Below are positions 56,927-64,000 of a stretch of 64,000 nucleotides of DNA, piece by piece (position 1 is the first letter of the stretch; each line of letters starts with the position of its first letter). The stretch spans positions 6,758,001 to 6,822,000 of the forward strand of contig NZ_CP147520.1 in NCBI RefSeq assembly GCF_037201975.1. The letters run 5' to 3'. Source of the DNA: Streptomyces sp. TG1A-60 (lineage in GTDB: Bacteria; Actinomycetota; Actinomycetes; Streptomycetales; Streptomycetaceae). Under the pieces are notes generated by a model, which worked only from the letters and a program-made list of their open reading frames with translations, was not told the origin of the DNA and made no database searches. Both the position numbers and the translations under genes were made by a program.

Positions 56927-57745
56927 GTGGCCGAACTCATCACCGTCGAGGAACCCGCCGACCCGCGCCTGCGCGACTACACCGGCCTGACGGACGTGGA
57001 ACTGCGCCGCAGGCGCGAACCCGCCGAGGGGCTGTTCATCGCCGAGGGTGAGAAGGTCATCAGACGGGCCAAGGAAGCCGGCTACGAGATGCGCTCGATG
57101 CTGCTCTCCGCCAAGTGGGTCGACGTCATGCGCGACGTGATCGACGAAATGCCGGCCCCCGTCTACGCGGTCAGCCCGGAACTCGCCGAGCAGGTCACCG
57201 GCTACCACGTCCACCGGGGCGCCCTCGCCTCCATGCAGCGCAAGCCCCTGCCGACGGCGGACCAGCTGCTCGGGGCCGCCCGCCGGGTCGTGATCATGGA
57301 GTCGGTCAACGACCACACCAACATCGGCGCGATCTTCCGCTCGGCCGCCGCCCTCGGCATGGACGCCGTCCTGCTCTCCCCGGACTGCGCCGACCCGCTC
57401 TACCGGCGCAGCGTCAAGGTCTCCATGGGCGCGGTCTTCTCCGTCCCGTACGCCCGTCTGGACACCTGGCCCAAGGGCCTCGACGCCGTCCGCGACGCCG
57501 GCTTCACCCTGCTCGCCCTCACTCCGGACGAGAAGGCGAGGTCTCTCGACGAGGCCGCGCCGCACCGCATGGACCGCGTCGCCCTCATGCTCGGCGCCGA
57601 GGGCGACGGTCTCTCCACCAAGGCCCTCATGTCCGCCGACGAATGGGTCCGCATCCCCATGGCCCACGGCGTCGACTCCCTCAACGTGGGCGCGGCGGCG
57701 GCCGTCGCCTTCTACGCGGTGGCGACGGGCCGTCCGCAGACCTGA
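56927..57745 (+). CDS. TrmH/SpoU-family RNA 2'-O-methyltransferase
   Basis: 272 residues from GTG 56927. N-terminal binding domain (LRRRREPAEGLFIAEGEKVI) and SPOUT motifs: VVIMESVNDHTNIGAIFRSA, ALMLGAEGDGLSTKALMSAD, WVRIPMAHGVDSLNVGAAAA. It methylates ribose 2'-OH in rRNA or tRNA; target not predictable. It differs from the paralogue at 8572 in its N-domain and loop lengths, so target sites probably differ. Confidence 0.9.
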   Translation: MAELITVEEPADPRLRDYTGLTDVELRRRREPAEGLFIAEGEKVIRRAKEAGYEMRSMLLSAKWVDVMRDVIDEMPAPVYAVSPELAEQVTGYHVHRGALASMQRKPLPTADQLLGAARRVVIMESVNDHTNIGAIFRSAAALGMDAVLLSPDCADPLYRRSVKVSMGAVFSVPYARLDTWPKGLDAVRDAGFTLLALTPDEKARSLDEAAPHRMDRVALMLGAEGDGLSTKALMSADEWVRIPMAHGVDSLNVGAAAAVAFYAVATGRPQT

Positions 57746-57871
57746 GGGGCGTCGGTGGGAGTGCCGCGCCCCGCCAGAGGCGCGGGCAAACCGCGCGATC
57801 GCCCTCCTGCAGCCCGCAGCGCGCAAACGCAGTCCCGAACTCTGTCCTCGGGTCACCCCTCGGTCGCTCTG

Positions 57872-59184
57872 CTACTCCAGCAACGACCGCTCCTGCCGTA
57901 CGCCGCCGTTCCGTCCCCCGTCACCGTCGAGCCCACGCGACGGCCCCTGGCACCCCTGCGCCGTAGCGATACCGAGCGCCGCGAGCAGCGTCACCACGAC
58001 GAACACCACGAGCCGCTGACGCAGCAACCGCGGATTGGCGGGCCGCCGCCCGGCCCCGTTGGTCCGGGACCCCGGACGCCCGGTGCCACTGCGCGGCGCG
58101 GGCCGCCTGCCGGAGCCGGTGGTGTTGCGGGACGACGCGGGCCGCGAGCGACCGCCGGTCCGCGCGCCGCCGCCCCCCCGGTCCGGGAGCCACCCCCGGT
58201 CCGAGGCGGCGGCGAACCCGGCGCGCCCCGCTGCGATCCGCGCGTGTCCTCCGGCGGCTGTCGCAGGGTGCGCTGCTCGACGTACTGCTCCGCGAGCCGC
58301 CCCGAGGGCCGGTCCGGATCCGTGCGCGACGCGGGTTGCCGGACTTCCGCCAGCCCCTGCGCCTCGCGGGCGGCGATCTCCTTGAGCCGCAGCGACAGCT
58401 GCAGCGTGCTGGGCCGCTCCTCCGGGTCCTTCGCCAGGCAGGCGCGAACGAGGGGGGCGAGCGCGTCGGGCATCCCGCGCAGCTGCGGCTCCTCGTGCAC
58501 CACCCGGTAGAGCATGACCTCCGAACTGCCGTGTCCGAAGGGGGAGTCGGAGGTGGCCGCGTAGGCGAGCGTGGCCCCCAGGGAGAAGACGTCCGTGGCC
58601 GGCGTCACCGCGGCCCCACGCACCTGTTCGGGCGCGAGGAACCCGGGCGACCCCACGGCCGTACCGACATGGGTCAGCGTCGAGGCCCCCGTCGCCCACG
58701 CGATACCGAAGTCGATGATCCGCGGCCCCTTCGGGGACAGCAGGATGTTGGACGGCTTCAGGTCGCGGTGGACGACACCGGCCTCGTGCACGGCCACGAG
58801 CCCCTCGGAGAGGGCGGCCCCGACAGCGGCCACATCGGCGGCCGACATGGGCCCTTCCTCGGCGACCTTGTCGTGCAGCGAGGGTCCCGGCACGTACTGC
58901 GTGGCGAACCACGGCCGGTCCGTCTCCAGATCGGCGGCGACCAGCCGGGCCGTGCACCCGCCCCTGATCCGCCGCGCGGCCGACACCTCGCGAGCGAAGC
59001 GCGATCTGAACTCCTGGTCCTCCGCCAGATCCGGCCGGATCACCTTCAGCGCGACTCGCTGTCCACGCCGGTCGGAGCCCAGATAGACAACGCCCATGCC
59101 GCCCGCGCCGAGCCGTCTGTGGATCCTGAACGAGCCGACGACACGCGGGTCCTCGCGCCTCAGGCGCATCATCGCCATGTTCAT
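57872..59184 (-). CDS. Serine/threonine protein kinase with C-terminal membrane helix; apparent frameshift
   Basis: From ATG 59184 (59178 and GTG 59214 are alternatives) the kinase domain is complete: GAGGMGVVY (26-34), Lys47 in VALKVI, HRDLKPSN with Asp141, Asp158 in IIDFGIAW, and FLAPEQVRG. A Pro/Arg/Gly-rich linker follows. In the C run 58173-58179 the frame must shift by one base to give RSRPASSRNTTGSG, then a membrane helix (LVVFVVVTLLAALGIATA) and the end at 57872. Without that base the protein would stop at 57991 with atypical sequence. It belongs to the PknB-type eukaryotic-like kinases; the extracytoplasmic part is short, so it probably lacks PASTA domains. Confidence 0.8.
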
Positions 59185-59380
59185 CCCCGCTGCCCGTTCC
59201 GTCCGACGAGCCACAGCTTACGTTTCCACGGCCGGGCGTGCGCAGAGGCCGCGCCCTCGCGACCCGATCGATTGTCGGTGCCGGGTGGGAAACTCGAAGA
59301 GCGGTCAGGGAACAGGAGTTCGGGACGGCGTTGGGCTCTCCGCGATCCCAACCATGCGCCACAGAAGGGGGATTGAACCC

Positions 59381-59563
59381 GTGAAAGGTGACCGTGTGGA
59401 GATGGTCGTGGAAGCCGGGGGCACGACGCGCACCTACGAGGTGATCGCGAGCCCGGCCGGCCGTCGGGTGGAGACGGCGGTACGGCGAGGTGCCGTGGAA
59501 GTGAGCGAAGTCACCCTCCCCCACGCTCGGCTTCGCTCGCGCGGAGGGACCCCCGTCGGCTAG
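59381..59563 (+). CDS. Small conserved protein whose C-terminus is rewritten by an inserted repeat
   Basis: 60 codons from GTG 59381 (SD AGGGGG). It reads MKGDRVEMVVEAGGTTRTYE-like sequence, then VIASPAGRRVETAVRRGAVE and VSEVT, a compact beta protein. After VSEVT the sequence runs into a palindromic repeat (59514-59554) and stops at TAG 59561. Beyond it, VRTARFVAK is readable in another frame, then NRLLALVGQP in a third. These look like the original C-terminus (VRTARFxAxRxLALVxxP as I recall from homologues). Insertion of the repeat plus a small indel therefore truncated the gene. Function unknown. Confidence 0.5.
   Translation: MKGDRVEMVVEAGGTTRTYEVIASPAGRRVETAVRRGAVEVSEVTLPHARLRSRGGTPVG
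59514..59554. repeat. Short palindromic repeat inside the 59381 gene
   Basis: CCCTCCC (59514-59520) and GGAGGG (59543-59548) flank GCTCGGCTTCGCTCGCGC. This GGCTTCGCTCG-type hairpin is a familiar dispersed element in streptomycete genomes (memory), here within a coding sequence. Confidence 0.5.
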
Positions 59564-59910
59564 GTGTGCGGACGGCCAGGTTCGTGGCGAAACCGGCTCC
59601 TCGCGCTGGTCGGGCAGCCGGTGCCCCGCGAGGACGGCTCGGAGCGGAGCGCGTAGCAGAAGGGACAGACCGGGCGTCCCCTCCGGGAAGACCCCGAGAC
59701 CTAGGACCTCGTCTCCACCCTGGGGAGTACGTCCCAGGTGGCCGCTCATCCTCCGGGAGGCCCGCCAATCGGTACGAGGGCATGACGACCCACACCCGCC
59801 GCGCGCCTAGATTTGAGTCAAGCGGCGGGTGCGGCACTCGTCCCCCGAGGTCATGCACCCGCCGCTGCCAAAGACAAGCAAGACCGACGAGAACAGCCGG
59901 AGGAGGGACC
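59564..59910. other. 347-bp gap with remains of the 59381 gene C-terminus
   Basis: Apart from VRTARFVAK and NRLLALVGQPVPREDG near 59566-59640 in two frames, no gene is seen. The last 30 bases include the SD AGGAGGG of the next gene. Confidence 0.35.
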
Positions 59911-60111
59911 ATGGCCTACACGGCACCGCGGACCGGGATCCGCACACGGGAGCGCAGGGCGTTCACCGCCGACCGCCGCGTCGGCCGTCGCCACCCCTTG
60001 GTCGCGACCGCGATGGTCCTCCCCCTGGCGGCCCTGCTCGTGTACGCCTTCGGCGGCTGGGAAGCAGTGGTCACACAAGCGTCGTCCGTGGGTGTGATGC
60101 TGGGGCGCTGA
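59911..60111 (+). CDS. Small single-helix membrane protein
   Basis: 66 residues from ATG 59911 behind GGAGGAGGG. An Arg-rich N-terminus (RTGIRTRERRAFTADRRVGR) is followed by one helix (LVATAMVLPLAALLVYAFGG) and a short tail. The positive N-side predicts N-in topology. No family recognised. It ends 90 bases before the terminator at 60202. Confidence 0.65.
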   Translation: MAYTAPRTGIRTRERRAFTADRRVGRRHPLVATAMVLPLAALLVYAFGGWEAVVTQASSVGVMLGR

Positions 60112-60201
60112 GAGGCGACCCCAGGCCCGGAAGAGCGGTCCGGGCGGGGACATCCACCCATGAAACCCCGTGGGGACGGGGGTGCGGCGGACGGCAACAA
60201 G

Positions 60202-60233
60202 ACGCCCGCGCAGCTGGGGAGCTGCGCGGGCGT
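60202..60233 (+). terminator. Terminator after the small membrane protein
   Basis: A perfect 14-bp stem, ACGCCCGCGCAGCT (60202-60215) with AGCTGCGCGGGCGT (60220-60233), a GGGG loop, followed by TGCGCTTTT. Confidence 0.8.
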
Positions 60234-60427
60234 TGCGCTTTTGCGCGCCTGAACCGGAATCCCACATGCCCCCAGCCTTGGGCAGTCGTGGCGCCGGGCG
60301 GCACGGGTCGGCGCAGCGGTGTCTCGCAACCGCCGTGCAGCGGAACCTCCCACCGGCCCGCACCAGCGGACGGCGCCTGTCTGCGTAGGCTCACGCTCAG
60401 CGTCGTACGACTTCCGCAGGGGGACTC

Positions 60428-61366
60428 ATGACCACCACCGCCGACGTACTCCCGGCCCTCAAGGCCAAGGTGCGACGCACGGCCCACCCCGAATCCACCC
60501 CCTGCGCCCACCCCGACACGGTCCTCGCGGAACGCGCGGACGGTACGGTCGTCCGCCATGCCGGCACCGTCGCCAAGGCCCACGCCCCCGACACGAACCC
60601 CACAGATCTGGCCCTCCGTCTGACCGCCGCCGCCGCCAATCCCGACATTCTTCTGGGCCCGCTCCACCCCGCCCCCACCTCGCTCCACGGCCGCCTTGTC
60701 ACCTTCTGGCCGTACGGCACCCCGGTCGACCCCGAGACCCCGGAGAAAGCACCGTGGGAGGCGGCGGCCACCCTCCTCGCCCACCTCCACCAGCGGCACC
60801 CGCCCCCAGGCTCGCCACCCATGCGGGGCCCCGCCAAGGCGGCCCGGGCGATCGCCCGCCTGAAAGCCGCCGCCCCCGACCACCCCTCCACGGCCCCGGT
60901 TCTCCACGCCTGGCACTCCCTCCCCGCCTGGGCCAGGGCCGAGGCCTCCATGCCCGACACGACCACCCTCTGCCACGGCGACCTGCACCTCGGCCAACTG
61001 GTCCGCCACCCGACGACCGGCCCCTGGCGGCTGATCGACGTCGACGACCTCGGCGTGGGCGTCCCGGCCTGGGACCTCGCGCGCCCCGCCGCCTGGTACG
61101 CCTGCGGCCTCCTGCTGTCCGACGAGTGGACCCGCTTCCTCACCGCGTACCAGCGGGCGGGCGGCCCGGCGGTCCCCGCTCAGGGCGACCCCTGGCCCGT
61201 ACTGGACGTACCGGCCCGCGCGCTCACGGTGCAGACGGCGGCCCTGGCGATCGCGAAGTCCACGGCGGCCGACCGTCCCCTCGACGAGGTGCAGCAGTCC
61301 GTCGTGGACGCGTGTGACCGAATGGGAGGTATCCCGCCGGAGTCGGCGGACGCTTTCCCGACGTAG
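60428..61366 (+). CDS. Aminoglycoside phosphotransferase (APH)-like kinase family protein
   Basis: 312 residues from ATG 60428. The APH signature is TTTLCHGDLHLGQLVRHPTT (catalytic HGDLHxxQ) with the metal Asp in WRLIDVDDLGVGVPAWDLA. The N-lobe is degenerate but has VAKAHAPDTN in place of the usual Lys strand. It probably phosphorylates a small hydroxyl or amino substrate. A resistance role is not implied, because most streptomycete APH-like proteins of this kind are metabolic. It is followed 80 bases later by the zinc-ribbon gene. Confidence 0.82.
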   Translation: MTTTADVLPALKAKVRRTAHPESTPCAHPDTVLAERADGTVVRHAGTVAKAHAPDTNPTDLALRLTAAAANPDILLGPLHPAPTSLHGRLVTFWPYGTPVDPETPEKAPWEAAATLLAHLHQRHPPPGSPPMRGPAKAARAIARLKAAAPDHPSTAPVLHAWHSLPAWARAEASMPDTTTLCHGDLHLGQLVRHPTTGPWRLIDVDDLGVGVPAWDLARPAAWYACGLLLSDEWTRFLTAYQRAGGPAVPAQGDPWPVLDVPARALTVQTAALAIAKSTAADRPLDEVQQSVVDACDRMGGIPPESADAFPT

Positions 61367-61447
61367 GGTGCAACCGACCACGGCCGGACGGTGTCTGTCC
61401 TGGCGTCGCACGAAGCAGCACCGACCGGCGAGGAGTTGAGCCGAACC

Positions 61448-61747
61448 ATGCACATGCAGTGTCCGAAGTGCCATGCGCCGATGCACACCTACAACCGCAA
61501 TGGCGTCCAGATCGAGCAGTGCAGCGGCTGTCGCGGGATCTTCCTCGACTACGGCGAGCTGGAGGCCTTGACCCGCATGGAGTCCCAGTGGGGCGGCGGC
61601 CCGGCCGTTCCACCGCCGCCGGCCGCCCCGCAGTACCCGTCGGGCGGCGGCCACGCCGCTCCCGCCTGGGGCGCCCCGCACGGCGGCCACCACGGCCACC
61701 ACGGCCGCCACAACCGAGGCTTCGGACACATGCTGTTCTCCAGCTGA
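61448..61747 (+). CDS. TFIIB-type zinc-ribbon protein
   Basis: 99 residues from ATG 61448. The zf-TFIIB motif is CPKCHAPMHTYNRNGVQIEQ then CSGCRGIFLDYGELEAL, with Cys pairs CPKC and CSGC. The C-terminal half is Pro- then His/Gly-rich (APHGGHHGHHGRHNRG), which could bind metal. Cytosolic; the role of this conserved actinobacterial family is unknown. Confidence 0.85.
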   Translation: MHMQCPKCHAPMHTYNRNGVQIEQCSGCRGIFLDYGELEALTRMESQWGGGPAVPPPPAAPQYPSGGGHAAPAWGAPHGGHHGHHGRHNRGFGHMLFSS

Positions 61748-61762
61748 GCCGGCACACGACGA

Positions 61763-61793
61763 AGCCCCCGGCCGTACGAGACGGCCGGGGGCT
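61763..61793. terminator. Terminator between the zinc-ribbon gene and the tRNA cluster
   Basis: AGCCCCCGGCCGT (61763-61775) with ACGGCCGGGGGCT (61781-61793), a perfect 13-bp stem and 5-base loop. It sits 16 bases after the zinc-ribbon stop and 9 bases past the last tRNA, so it serves both strands. Confidence 0.8.
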
Positions 61794-61802
61794 CGGTGTG
61801 TG

Positions 61803-61874
61803 TGGACGATACTGGGATTGAACCAGTGACCTCTTCCGTGTCAGGGAAGCGCTCTCCCGCTGAGCTAATCGTCC
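61803..61874 (-). tRNA. tRNA-Val (GAC), copy 3 in transcription order
   Basis: Read on the minus strand: acceptor GGACGAT/ATCGTCC, anticodon loop CTGACAC giving anticodon GAC, T arm with GGTTCAATCCC, discriminator A. No CCA is encoded. Confidence 0.95.
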
Positions 61875-61908
61875 TCGGGGTCACAGCTCAGGGGCTGTGG
61901 ATCTTGCG

Positions 61909-61980
61909 TGCGCGATACTGGGATTGAACCAGTGACCTCTTCCGTGTCAGGGAAGCGCTCTCCCGCTGAGCTAATCGCGC
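61909..61980 (-). tRNA. tRNA-Val (GAC), variant acceptor stem
   Basis: Body identical to the neighbouring copies, but the acceptor is GCGCGAT/ATCGCGC. Pairs 2:71 and 3:70 have changed on both sides, so pairing is kept. Anticodon GAC. Confidence 0.95.
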
Positions 61981-62020
61981 GGGTCGAAGCCTTGGGACTC
62001 CAGAAGCCCTGAGGCCTCAG

Positions 62021-62092
62021 TGGACGATACTGGGATTGAACCAGTGACCTCTTCCGTGTCAGGGAAGCGCTCTCCCGCTGAGCTAATCGTCC
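62021..62092 (-). tRNA. tRNA-Val (GAC), copy 1
   Basis: Same 72-base sequence as 61803-61874, with acceptor GGACGAT and anticodon GAC, about 110 bases per unit. Confidence 0.95.
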
Positions 62093-62096
62093 TTGG

Positions 62097-62167
62097 AGGT
62101 GGAGACGGGATTTGAACCCGTGTAGACGGCTTTGCAGGCCGTTGCCTCGCCTCTCGGCCACTCCACC
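62097..62167 (-). tRNA. tRNA-Cys (GCA)
   Basis: Acceptor GGTGGAG/CTCCACC, anticodon arm ACGGC-CTGCAAA-GCCGT giving GCA, T loop GGGTTCAAATCCC, discriminator T (U73) as expected for tRNA-Cys. It lies four bases from the first tRNA-Val. Confidence 0.95.
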
Positions 62168-62207
62168 AGGAGTGCGGGGGTTCAGGAAGATCCACCGCTT
62201 TCCTGCG

Positions 62208-62280
62208 AGCGGACGACCAGGTTCGAACTGGCGACCTCAACCTTGGCAAGGTTGCGCTCTACCAACTGAGCTACGTCCGC
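62208..62280 (-). tRNA. tRNA-Gly (GCC)
   Basis: Acceptor GCGGACG/CGTCCGC, anticodon arm CAACC-TTGCCAA-GGTTG giving GCC, D arm AGCTCAGTTGGTAGAGC, T arm AGTTCGAACCT. First tRNA of the minus-strand cluster Gly-Cys-Val-Val-Val. Confidence 0.95.
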
Positions 62281-62438
62281 TTGTCGTTTCCGGCCCGCTT
62301 CCGCGTGCCGGCGACGAGTTGAACTCTAGCGGATTCCGGGGCCAGCACAAAAACGCGTTTGTGCAGCGTGCTGCGGTGCGTCAAGTCCAGGACCCGGCCG
62401 GGCCCGCCCGGTGGGGCACCCGCCCTAGACTCGAGTGC

Positions 62439-63482
62439 GTGCGCGACCTCCCTCCGCTCGCCCGCTTCGGCGACCTCGTGGCCACCGGCCTCACCGATGT
62501 GACCAGCGACGCCGCAGCCCTGGACTCGGCCGGCTTCTGGGTCGTGTGCGCGGACTACGAGGGCGGTCTGGTGTGTGCGCGCTTCCGTGACGTACGCCGC
62601 GCGCCGGCGCCCGCTCCGGTGCCGGGAAAGTGGCGCGGGCCGGGCCTCGATGACTGGACGTCGTCCCTCGACCGCGCAACGTACACGGCGGGCGTGCGCC
62701 GGATCCGCGAGCACATCGCCGCCGGTGAGGTGTACCAGGCGAACCTCTGCCGGGTGCTGTCCGCGCCCGTCTCGCCGGACGCCGACGTGGACGCACTGAC
62801 CGCGCTGCTGGCGCGCGGCAATCCGGCACCGTTTGCAGGAACGATTCGCCTCCCGGTGTACGGGGTGGAGATCGCCACCGCGTCCCCCGAGCTCTTCCTG
62901 CGCCGCGACGGCCGTGTCGTCGAGTCGGGGCCGATCAAGGGCACCGGACGCACCGAGGCGGACCTCCTGGAGAAGGACCACGCCGAGAACGTGATGATCG
63001 TCGACCTGGTCCGCAACGACATCGGGCAGGTCTGCGTCCCCGGCTCCGTGACCGTGCCCGACCTGTGCGTCGTCGAGAAACACCCGGGGCTGGTCCACCT
63101 CGTCTCCCTCGTCCACGGCGAACTGCGCGCCGCCGCCGGCTGGCCGGAGCTGCTCGCCGCGGCCTTCCCGCCCGGCTCCGTCACCGGCGCGCCCAAGTCG
63201 AGCGCCCTGCGGATCATCGACGCCCTGGAGACCGCGCCGCGCGGCCCGTACTGCGGGGGCATCGGCTGGGTCGACGCCGACCGGGGCACCGCGGAGCTGG
63301 CCGTCGGCATCCGTACCTTCTGGATCGACCGGGCGGCGGGCGAGCTCCGCTTCGGCACGGGCGCGGGGATCACCTGGGGGTCGGATCCGGAGGCGGAGTG
63401 GCTGGAGACCGAGCTGAAGGCCGCCCGCCTGCTCACGGTAGCGTCGGGAACGTACGAGGCGAGTGGGAGGACCCTTACGTGA
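62439..63482 (+). CDS. pabB: Chorismate-binding enzyme, aminodeoxychorismate synthase component I-like
   Basis: 347 residues from GTG 62439. The C-terminal chorismate-binding domain is complete: YTAGVRRIREHIAAGEVYQA, SPELFLRRDGRVVESGPIKG, ENVMIVDLVRNDIGQVCVPG, AAFPPGSVTGAPKSSALRII and FGTGAGITWGSDPEAEW. This is the PabB/TrpE fold, and the GPIKGT motif favours PabB. With the following class IV aminotransferase it should make p-aminobenzoate for folate. TAGACT at 62426-62431 is only seven bases before the GTG and there is no SD, so the mRNA may be leaderless. In-frame sequence further upstream overlaps the tRNAs and was not used. The stop overlaps pabC by GTGA. Confidence 0.88.
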   Translation: MRDLPPLARFGDLVATGLTDVTSDAAALDSAGFWVVCADYEGGLVCARFRDVRRAPAPAPVPGKWRGPGLDDWTSSLDRATYTAGVRRIREHIAAGEVYQANLCRVLSAPVSPDADVDALTALLARGNPAPFAGTIRLPVYGVEIATASPELFLRRDGRVVESGPIKGTGRTEADLLEKDHAENVMIVDLVRNDIGQVCVPGSVTVPDLCVVEKHPGLVHLVSLVHGELRAAAGWPELLAAAFPPGSVTGAPKSSALRIIDALETAPRGPYCGGIGWVDADRGTAELAVGIRTFWIDRAAGELRFGTGAGITWGSDPEAEWLETELKAARLLTVASGTYEASGRTLT

Positions 63483-64000
63483 AGATCTGGCTCGATGGCG
63501 GACTCAAGGACATCGACTCCGCCCGCGTCTCCGTCCTCGACCACGGGCTGACCGTGGGTGACGGCGTCTTCGAGACCGTGAAGGCGGTCGACGGACGGCC
63601 GTTCGCGCTCACCCGCCACCTCGACCGGCTGGCCCTCTCGGCACGCGGACTCGGTCTGCCCGTCCCCGACCTCGACGAGGTGCGCCGCGCCTGCTCCGCC
63701 GTCCTGGACGCCGACCCGGTGGCCCTCGGCCGACTGCGCGTCACCTACACCGGCGGTGTCTCCCCCCTGGGGTCCGACCGGGGTGACCACGGTCCGACCC
63801 TCGTCGTCGCCCTCGGCGAGACCACCCGGCGCGCCGACTCCACCGCCGCGGTCACCGTCCCGTGGACCCGCAACGAGCGCGGTGCCCTCACCGGCCTGAA
63901 GACCACCTCGTACGCCGAGAACGTCGTCGCCCTCGCCCGCGCCCGCGAACAGGGCGCGACGGAGGCGCTGTTCGCGAACACGGTCGGACGGCTCTGCGAG
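63479..64000 (+). CDS. pabC: Aminodeoxychorismate lyase-like class IV aminotransferase (partial, runs off the end)
   Basis: 174 codons visible from GTG 63479, overlapping the preceding stop by four bases. Fold type IV PLP sequence: MKIWLDGGLKD-like start, DHGLTVGDGVFETVKAVDGR, FALTRHLDRLALSARGLGLP, LRVTYTGGVSPLGSDRG and the PLP-lysine region GLKTTSYAENVVALARAREQ. Coupled to the chorismate-binding enzyme, it is most likely ADC lyase; D-amino-acid or branched-chain aminotransferase activity is possible from fold alone. The stop lies beyond 64000. Confidence 0.85.
   Translation, partial: MKIWLDGGLKDIDSARVSVLDHGLTVGDGVFETVKAVDGRPFALTRHLDRLALSARGLGLPVPDLDEVRRACSAVLDADPVALGRLRVTYTGGVSPLGSDRGDHGPTLVVALGETTRRADSTAAVTVPWTRNERGALTGLKTTSYAENVVALARAREQGATEALFANTVGRLCE

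Noticed and set aside
61803..62092. Three near-identical 72-base units with ~105-base period, CRISPR-like at first sight
   Set aside because: Each folds as tRNA-Val with anticodon GAC; spacers are not uniform and there are no cas genes.
62112..62438. An extended start for pabB reaching back to 62112
   Set aside because: The extension overlaps the Cys and Gly tRNA genes and encodes atypical sequence; chorismate-enzyme homology begins near GTG 62439.

Overview
The window is high-GC actinobacterial DNA, almost certainly a Streptomyces chromosome core region. The evidence is the very strong G/C third-position bias, frequent GTG starts with four-base overlaps, rare TTA codons, HrdB-like promoters, and a gene order (infC-rpmI-rplT-rRNA methylase-kinase-pheST, argCJBDR, argH, cob genes, tRNA cluster) that I recall from the S. 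coelicolor SCO1550-SCO1605 neighbourhood read in reverse. That comparison is from memory and was not checked.

Layout. 0-6.4 kb: the 5' end of an amino-acid deaminase/aldolase gene, a Pro-rich membrane protein coupled to a mycosin-like subtilase, a convergent class A beta-lactamase-like hydrolase, then SseB-like and DUF1844 genes. 6.5-14.4 kb: translation block with a structured leader, infC, rpmI, rplT, a SpoU methyltransferase, a TTA-containing sensor kinase and pheS-pheT. 14.9-20 kb: an NsdA-like regulator, a Nudix hydrolase, a small TTA-containing membrane protein, 3-hydroxybutyryl-CoA dehydrogenase, a GHL10 hydrolase and DUF1918. 20-22.7 kb: a decay zone with a DMT exporter and a MocR regulator that have both lost their 5' ends, a GNAT gene with an internal TAA, a catalytically dead histidine phosphatase and a frameshifted DUF6314 gene. 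22.7-29.9 kb: a GH51 arabinofuranosidase with its promoter and operator, a LysR-type effector domain without HTH opposite DUF5997, and a two-gene SPFH operon. 30-31.2 kb: a scar with gene fragments and imperfect repeats.

31.2-42.5 kb: argCJBDR behind a promoter overlapping ARG-box-like sequence; a three-gene extracytoplasmic flavin redox operon (ferric-reductase-like membrane protein, double FMN-binding protein, ApbE); a PNPOx-like protein; a secreted two-cysteine protein; then argH, preceded by a 36-codon argG relic that still carries a complete ARG operator. 42.7-49.4 kb: aldo/keto reductase, an MFS fragment, a PlsC-like acyltransferase, a glycerophosphodiester phosphodiesterase, a sigma-like protein, two GNATs and two small membrane proteins. 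49.5-56.8 kb: cobalamin and siroheme genes cobL, a BluB-CobT fusion with an ~850-residue disordered N-terminus, and cysG. 56.9-64 kb: a TrmH-like methyltransferase, a Ser/Thr kinase, small genes, an APH-like protein, a zinc-ribbon protein, five tRNA genes (Gly, Cys, Val, Val, Val on the minus strand) and pabB-pabC running off the end.

Six positions in five otherwise convincing genes carry an apparent one-base deletion inside a G or C run (near 1080, 1984, 4226, 22402, 49553 and 58176). All have the same sign and all are in homopolymers, so I read them mainly as sequence undercalls. The affected genes are given as single features with the break noted. The fragments at 20-21.6 kb, 30-31 kb, 40.9 kb and 43.8 kb cannot be explained this way and look like real decay.
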